This document shows positions 59,161 through 64,000 of a stretch of 64,000 bases of DNA, in pieces. Within the stretch, counting starts at the first letter, position 1; every line of letters starts with the position of its first letter. A program made the position numbers and the translations under genes. The notes beneath the pieces were generated by a model that did no database searches, had not been told where the DNA came from, and was given only the letters and a program-made list of their open reading frames with translations. The stretch comes from Gautieria morchelliformis. Lineage: Eukaryota > Basidiomycota > Agaricomycetes > Gomphales > Gomphaceae. The stretch covers positions 62,001 to 126,000 of the forward strand of contig WHVA01000053.1 in assembly GCA_015179125.1 (NCBI GenBank). Reading direction: 5' to 3'.

Positions 59161-60186
59161 ATGATGGACTCTGAGAAGCTTCATGCCGACATCTTAGCCA
59201 ACCTGACATCTGACCCAGTTGCCTGCCGGCATCTTGGTGATCGTTCCGACCCGAGATGGATGCAAACCAACGACGGCTTCATATGCCAGGACGGCTGCAT
59301 ATACGTTCCCGATGCCGACGATCTCCGGCTCCGAGTACTTCAGTACAAACACGACCACGTACTCTCGGGACATTTCGGCCAAAACAAGACCCTTTCTCTA
59401 ATCTGCCAGGAATACACCTGGCCCGCAATTCGGTCTTTCATCATTGACTTCTGCAAGTCTTGTACCACTTGCTCCCATTCGAAGTCACAGCGTCACTGGC
59501 CCTATGGCACTCTCAAGCAGCTCCCGATACCCGAGCAACCTTGGAATTCCATCTCCATGGATTTCATCGAGCAGTTGCCGGCATCCTCGGGATTCACTGC
59601 GATCCTCATGGTAGTCTGCCGCCTAACCAAGCAGAGCATCTTCATTCCGACGTACGACATGATCACTTCCGCCGACCTAGCCCGCCTATTCGTCTTGCAT
59701 GTGTTCTCGAAGCACGGTGTCCCAAGCCATGTGACATCGGACCGAGGTTCAGAATTCGTATCCCACTTTTTCCATTCCCTCGGCAAAGCTCTTGACATGA
59801 ACTTGCACTTTACCTCCGGTTATCACCCCGAAGGCGATGGTCAAACTGAACATGTAAACCAAACTCTCAAACAATATCTCCAGGTATATTGCAACTACCA
59901 ACAAGACAATTGGTCCGAGTTGCTCCCACTTGCTGAGTTTGCGTACAATAATGCTCCCAGCGCCACCACCGGCATTTCGCCGTTCTTTGCCAACAAAGGC
60001 TACAACCCGAACTTGACAGTTCACCCTGAAAGGGACCTCGCTTCCTCTCGGGCCCGAGACTTTGCAGTCGACCTTGACCAGCTTCACGCTGCCTTGAAAG
60101 AGCAAATCAAATCTGCTCAATCTCGGTACCAGGTCTCAGCTGACGCGCGTCGTGCTCCCACCCCGAGTTTGCGATTGGATCCTTAG
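59161..60186 (+). pseudogene. Integrase region of fossil 1
   Basis: An HHCC zinc-binding head (HDHVLSGHFGQNKTLSLI ... CKSCTTC) precedes a DDE catalytic core (WNSISMDFIEQLPASSGFTA; VTSDRGSEFVSHFF; GYHPEGDGQTEHVNQTLKQY). Confidence 0.87.
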
Positions 60187-60197
60187 CGTTTGTAAAA

Positions 60198-60635
60198 GTG
60201 CAGTTCTTCTGGACAACCCGGCCCTCGAAGAAATTGACTGAAAAGTACCTCGGCCCCTTCGAGATCATTGGCCAGGCTGGATCCCGAGCTTACATATTGC
60301 GGCTTCCGGACAGCCTTCGGGCAGTCCACCCGGTCTTCCATGTCTCAATGCTCAAACCCGCGACCCCGAACGTCATTCCGAACCGGGTTCAGTCTCCGCC
60401 GCCTCCAGTTGAGATCGACGGCGAGACCGAGTATGAGATTTCCGAGATCCTTGATTCCAAGATCGACCGACGCCGTAGACCTTGTAACCTCCTGTACCTT
60501 GTCCATTGGGCTGGTTATGAAGGTACCAATGAGGAGACGTCATGGGTCCTCGCGACCGAACTCGGCCATGCATCCGAGATCGTGACTGACTTCCACTCGG
60601 CCTACCCTGCCAAGCCTGGACCATGGGTTCCTTGA
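60198..60635 (+). pseudogene. Chromodomain tail of fossil 1
   Basis: The GPY/F-like segment KYLGPFEIIGQAGSRAYIL is followed by a chromodomain: YEISEILDSKIDRR, LYLVHWAGYEGTNEETSWV. Chromodomains are known to steer integration to particular chromatin. Confidence 0.85.
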
Positions 60636-60801
60636 ACCCGAGCTTCGGCTCCCCATTTCCTTTCACTCATTATATGGTCACTTTCTTAGTTAGACACAAA
60701 CACTCTTTGCTATGTTCTATCTCGGCCACCTTGCCAAATATTTACGCTTGTAGTTCTCGGCCCCACATCCGTCCGCTCATTCCCTGATCATCTATCACTC
60801 C

Positions 60802-60829
60802 CGATTCCGATTCCGATTCCGATTCCGAA
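60802..60829 (+). repeat. (ATTCCG)n microsatellite
   Basis: About four and a half units of cgattc in tandem lie downstream of the chromodomain. Confidence 0.85.
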
Positions 60830-60888
60830 CCCCAGACAAAAAGCACCAAGAAAAAAGATTCACATTTTCCGAAACAAACATTATTTTT

Positions 60889-61455
60889 CTAATCCTCTTT
60901 CATAGTAGCATCCCTGTCCGCATCCATCCCGTCTTCATTTCCCAAATCCGCATCCGAACCCCCTTCCTTCGCATTATCCGCATCCTCGTCCCCGTGTCCT
61001 GATCCCGAACCCGCATCCGTCCCCACTCTTTCCTCTCCCTGATCTTCCTTCTCCTTTCCCTTGTCCCCACTTCCCGAACCTGAACCCCCCATGAACCTGA
61101 ACCCCTCCCAATCCGCACCCGAACCCGAACCCCAAACTCCGGCTTCTTCAGCTGCACCTGCCCACCATTGAACCCGCTTGCTAAGGCGAGTGTTTTGCCA
61201 ATGCATTCTCTCGGCAAACTCCAGTATTCCCTGGAGCGTATCATGCATTTGCTCGAAAAGAGCGTTTTGTTGAGCCAGAAGCTCCCGAATGGCCGCCAAG
61301 GCCTGATCCCTGGAAAGGCCTGTCAACTTGGGCTGCCCGGCCTCGGTAGGCAATCCAGATCCGTTTCCGGATCCTGATGTGAGGGCAACACTAATGACGA
61401 AGCCACAGCCAAAGATACTCAAGGAGATAAGAGCCGATACTAGGACAATGACCAA
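60889..61455 (-). CDS. Antisense acidic ORF at the 3' end of fossil 1 (188 aa)
   Basis: An uninterrupted minus-strand frame starting with a hydrophobic segment (VIVLVSALISLSIFGCGFVI), then a helical, coiled-coil-like stretch (SRDQALAAIRELLAQQNALF; EQMHDTLQGILEFAERMHWQ), then a Gly/Ser/Asp/Glu-rich acidic tail. It reads against the retroelement. The codon pattern (alternating hydrophobic positions in the helical part) looks protein-like, so it may be a real accessory gene of this element lineage. No known domain. Confidence 0.4.
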   Translation of the reverse strand: MVIVLVSALISLSIFGCGFVISVALTSGSGNGSGLPTEAGQPKLTGLSRDQALAAIRELLAQQNALFEQMHDTLQGILEFAERMHWQNTRLSKRVQWWAGAAEEAGVWGSGSGADWEGFRFMGGSGSGSGDKGKEKEDQGEERVGTDAGSGSGHGDEDADNAKEGGSDADLGNEDGMDADRDATMKED

Positions 61456-61515
61456 CTGTGTAGTGGGTATCCTCAGTTTATAACTCTACCAACGATAGAT
61501 ACATGGGGACTTGCC

Positions 61516-61762
61516 TGTGTAGTGGGTATCCTCAGAGATCAAGCTGAGGAAACGCCACCACACGGGCTACTGTCTTATAGCGCTGGCAAGGCTTACATAA
61601 TAGGGGAGACAGAAACTTGTAGAAGGTTACGGAATGTGACATGTGACGGAGTGTGACAGAAGGTGACGGAATGTGACGGAAGGTTATGGAAACTGACGGA
61701 AGGTAACGGAAACTCATGGAAGGAAATAGAAACTTGTGGAAGGAAATGCGTGAACCCTGACA
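61516..61762 (-). repeat. 3' LTR of fossil 2 (~247 bp)
   Basis: On the plus strand it runs from tgtgtagtgggtatcctcag to ...aaccctgaca, so on the element strand it begins TGTCAGGG and ends in CA. A polypurine tract abuts it (next feature). Its middle holds many variant copies of ggaaggtnacggaa-type repeats. Confidence 0.75.
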
Positions 61763-61776
61763 TCACCCCCCTCTCA
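61763..61776 (-). other. Polypurine tract of fossil 2
   Basis: On the minus strand the sequence gagagggggggtga directly precedes the LTR start TGTCAGGG, as expected for the plus-strand primer of an LTR element. Confidence 0.7.
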
Positions 61777-61808
61777 ATGCTTGTCGTCCCGACAAGCACA
61801 GCTGCCAC

Positions 61809-62300
61809 CTAGCCCTCAACATCCACCGAGACATCGTTTCCAAGTATGCCACAGGCGGGACCACCATCTCTCCTGGCCCTTCCCTTCCTGGTAACGCAGG
61901 TCAATGATGAGCTCAGGGGGATTGGGGTCCATGGGCAAGTGCGGCCCTCGGAACCTTGCTCGACGTATTCGCTCTCCTGCCATGTTACGGAAACGCCGCC
62001 CCACCCAGCCTTCAAAAGTGTAGGGGGTTCCACAGGGGGGGTTCCATCGTTGAGGAAGACAGGGTCGCCGACGTAGTACGTGTTCTCTCGTCTGTGTCGG
62101 GGTCTGAGGAATGCGAGTGCAGGGCAAGTGGGCGCCTGACTCTCCGCTGGTGTGAGGTCCTCAGAGCTGACGGACCACTTTGAAGACCATGCGACGTCGA
62201 GATCACAGCAGTCAAGCATCCTTTGTAGCTTGGCTTCACTGGCTGCTCTGGATGACGAGAAGCCGGAGAAGTGCAGGAGAGTGGGATCGACACGTGACAT
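61809..62300 (-). CDS. Extra open frame between chromodomain and 3' LTR of fossil 2 (163 aa)
   Basis: An open frame beginning MSRVDPTLLHFSGFSSSRAA that continues to 61809 just inside the polypurine tract. It contains ENTYYVGDPVFLNDGTPPVE and WGGVSVTWQESEYVEQG. I recognise no domain. Its position is unusual for a simple gag-pol element and suggests either an accessory gene or captured host sequence. Confidence 0.35.
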   Translation of the reverse strand: MSRVDPTLLHFSGFSSSRAASEAKLQRMLDCCDLDVAWSSKWSVSSEDLTPAESQAPTCPALAFLRPRHRRENTYYVGDPVFLNDGTPPVEPPTLLKAGWGGVSVTWQESEYVEQGSEGRTCPWTPIPLSSSLTCVTRKGRARRDGGPACGILGNDVSVDVEG

Positions 62301-64000
62301 GTTTGGCAGGTCAGAGAGGTTTTGGGTGAAGCTGGGGAGGGCAACAAGCTCAATGGCGGGCGAGGACAGGGTTGATGGATGTGGTGGGGTCGATGCAGTG
62401 GAAGTGAGCGGTCACAGGTGGAGAGGGGATATATAGCTTATCGGAATGAATTGGTTAGGCGGAGGCCGATATCGCTTATCTTTGGGGTTCTGGACCCTTG
62501 ACATCATAAGTAGAAGCCCTGCCTGCTGTCCAGTCGAAGAGAGTTTGCCTGGAAGGTTCTGTGAAGTTCTGAAATCTCTGGAAGGGGAGGGACATATATG
62601 TGGCTGCTGAGATACGCTGAGGTGCCTCTGGGTTCTGCCGGTGAAATTCTTTAACGAGTCGCTTTGCCCCAGAGACATCTTTCGCTGGTAGCCAGAGATC
62701 GTCGGCAGCTCCATAGCCCTTCCAGCGCACGAGATACTCCAACCTTCCACGGAACATCCTGCTGTCTAGAATCCTTTCAACTTCATATTCTTCGGCTCCA
62801 TCCCGTATGACAGGGGGGGGTGGTGGAGGGGCATGACGTTCAAGGATTGGGTCATCTTCATATGGCCGAAGCAGGACGACAGAGAACACTGGATGTGTGC
62901 GACCAAAGGATGTAGGAAGATTTAGACCATAGGCATTTCGTGAGACCACCTTATTAACAGTGTAGGGCCTAGCCACTTGTGGTCTAGCTTCTTCATTGGG
63001 CGAGTGGTTGTGATGTTTTGTGCATTGAGCCAGACCTTGTCACCAAGCTTATAAACTGGGGCTGCTTTATGGTGCACGTCATAGAAGTGTGCCATGTCCT
63101 CTGCTGCCTTGGACAGGGCCGAACGAGCTTCTCTTGTGGCCGCTTCCATCCGTGTTGTGAACTCATCCAGGGCCTCGAGTCGAGTTTCCCGGACTGGTTC
63201 CAGTCCCAGCCTTGGATGTTGGCCACTGTCCAACATGAAGGGTGTAGTCTGGGTTGAGGCATGGATTCGGTTGTTATAGGCAAACTCGGCCAAGGATATC
63301 CATTCAAACCAATCATCCTGACGTTGGTTGACGAATAGTCGAAGGTATTGCTCAATCTCCTGATTAACCCTTTCAGTCTGTCCATCAGTTTGGGGGTGAT
63401 AAGCAGTAGAGGCAGCGACTTTGACACCAAGAAGTTTGTTCAGTTCACGCATGAACTGGGAGATGAACTGTGTGCCTCGATCACTGATGATTTCTTCAGG
63501 GAGCCCATGAAGTTTCCAAACATGATCATGGAAGAGTTGGGCAACTCCCACCGAAGTTACATCTGAAGTGGTGGGAATGACATGTGCACGCTTTGAGAGG
63601 CGATCGACGACAACAAGGAGAGCATTATAGCCATGACTGGTAGGCAGTTCTACGATCAAGTCAACAGACATAACCTGCCATCTACGGTCTGGGATACGGT
63701 TTGGTAGAAGCTTGCCAATGGGAGAAGCAGGGAAGGTTTTTGTCCGGTTGCACAGGTCACAGGCCTTCACATATTTTGCAATGTAACGTCCCATCCCAGG
63801 CCACCAGTAACTCCGAGCAACTAGTTCAGTGGTTCTCCAACGACCAGGGTGACCGGTGAGAGGCATGTCATGGTGCGCTTTCACTATGTCATGTCGTAGT
63901 TTTGCATCAAGCGGCACATACACTTTGTTGTGATAGAGGACAAGCCCATCCTGTTCAGACCACTCTTCTCCTCGTAAATTTCCAGAGGAGCCCAGTTCTT

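Larger units (their letters stand above)
54530..61515 (+). mobile_element. Ty3/gypsy chromovirus fossil 1 (broken; 3' LTR not seen)
   Basis: An LTR retroelement in plus orientation. Parts in order: 5' LTR (54530-54894), untranslated leader, gag (about 55900-56520) with a CCHC knuckle near 56850, aspartic protease, reverse transcriptase, RNase H, integrase and a C-terminal chromodomain ending near 60635. This order and the chromodomain mark the chromovirus branch of Ty3/gypsy. The open frame is broken at several places (about five), so it is a fossil, although sequence conservation of the domains suggests moderate rather than great age. After the chromodomain there is about 850 bp with an antisense open frame, then the end of a second, oppositely oriented element. 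No matching 3' LTR is visible, so the right end is either truncated or lies beyond a nested insertion. Confidence 0.88.
61516..64000 (-). mobile_element. Ty3/gypsy chromovirus fossil 2 (cut by window edge)
   Basis: A second LTR element in minus orientation. Reading leftward from the window end: integrase (63923-62922: GHPGRWRTTELVARSYWWPG; CDLCNRT; VDLIVELPTSHGYNALLVVV; ISDRGTQFISQFM; AYHPQTDGQTERVNQEIEQY), GPY/F-like segment, chromodomain (YEVERILDSRMFRGRLEYLV, RWKGYGAADD; about 62790-62690), an extra open frame at 62300-61809, polypurine tract and 3' LTR. The sequence differs enough from fossil 1 to belong to another chromovirus lineage (Tf2-like in general layout). The visible part has about one or two breaks; the 5' half is outside the window. 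Confidence 0.88.

Noticed and set aside
1-64000. CRISPR arrays, bacterial operons, rRNA genes
   Set aside because: None seen; gene structure is eukaryotic throughout and no short regularly spaced repeats or rRNA-like sequence were noticed.

Overview
The window looks like nuclear DNA of a filamentous basidiomycete, most likely an Agaricomycete. Most genes are cut by many short GT-AG introns of about 40-65 bp. The recognisable housekeeping proteins are fungal or eukaryotic (Snu114/EFTUD2, DOP1, an Ssp120/nucleobindin-like EF-hand protein, Coq1-type polyprenyl synthase, a LAMTOR2-like roadblock protein). Several lineage-expanded orphan families typical of mushroom genomes are also present, as are Ty3/gypsy chromoviruses. 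I had no search tools, so assignments rest on motif recognition and hand-placed splice sites.

Layout. 1-180: N-terminus of Snu114 (minus), cut by the window edge. 1158-3478: seven-exon F-box-like gene (minus). 5592-7259: alpha/beta hydrolase (plus). 8322-9563: four-TM orphan membrane protein (plus). About 10.4-13.7 kb: a GC-rich tandem array of a ~980 bp unit (one old copy, two nearly identical copies, one partial copy) without a convincing gene, followed by a gene-poor stretch to 16.1 kb. 16123-17435: ER-lumenal EF-hand protein, convergent with a ~7 kb DOP1 gene (17621-24626, minus). 25.1-26.2 kb: decayed NACHT/ankyrin gene. 26437-28244: member of an orphan secretion-unrelated family (family X here). 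29073-30324: DUF268 membrane-anchored protein. 30972-31644: LAMTOR2-like. 32137-33969: serine-rich single-TM orphan. 34.4-40.9 kb: three tandem paralogues of another orphan family (family Y). 41637-43167: Coq1. 43476-43977: small secreted double-psi beta-barrel protein. 44.3-46.4 kb: decayed insulysin-type peptidase. 46427-47804: APH/choline-kinase-like phosphotransferase. 48.8-50.3 kb: unresolved membrane-protein-like remnants.

The accessory block 50.6-54.2 kb is the most unusual part. A decayed family X copy (50.65-51.5 kb) carries three separate fold-back palindromes with arms of 29-35 bp. It is followed by an internally deleted phosphoesterase remnant (minus) and an apparently intact family X paralogue (53050-54159).

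From 54.5 kb to the end there are two Ty3/gypsy chromovirus fossils in opposite orientation. The left one (plus) has its 5' LTR and gag-pol-chromodomain parts, is broken, and shows no 3' LTR before the second element starts. The right one (minus) shows its 3' LTR, polypurine tract, chromodomain and integrase and runs off the window.
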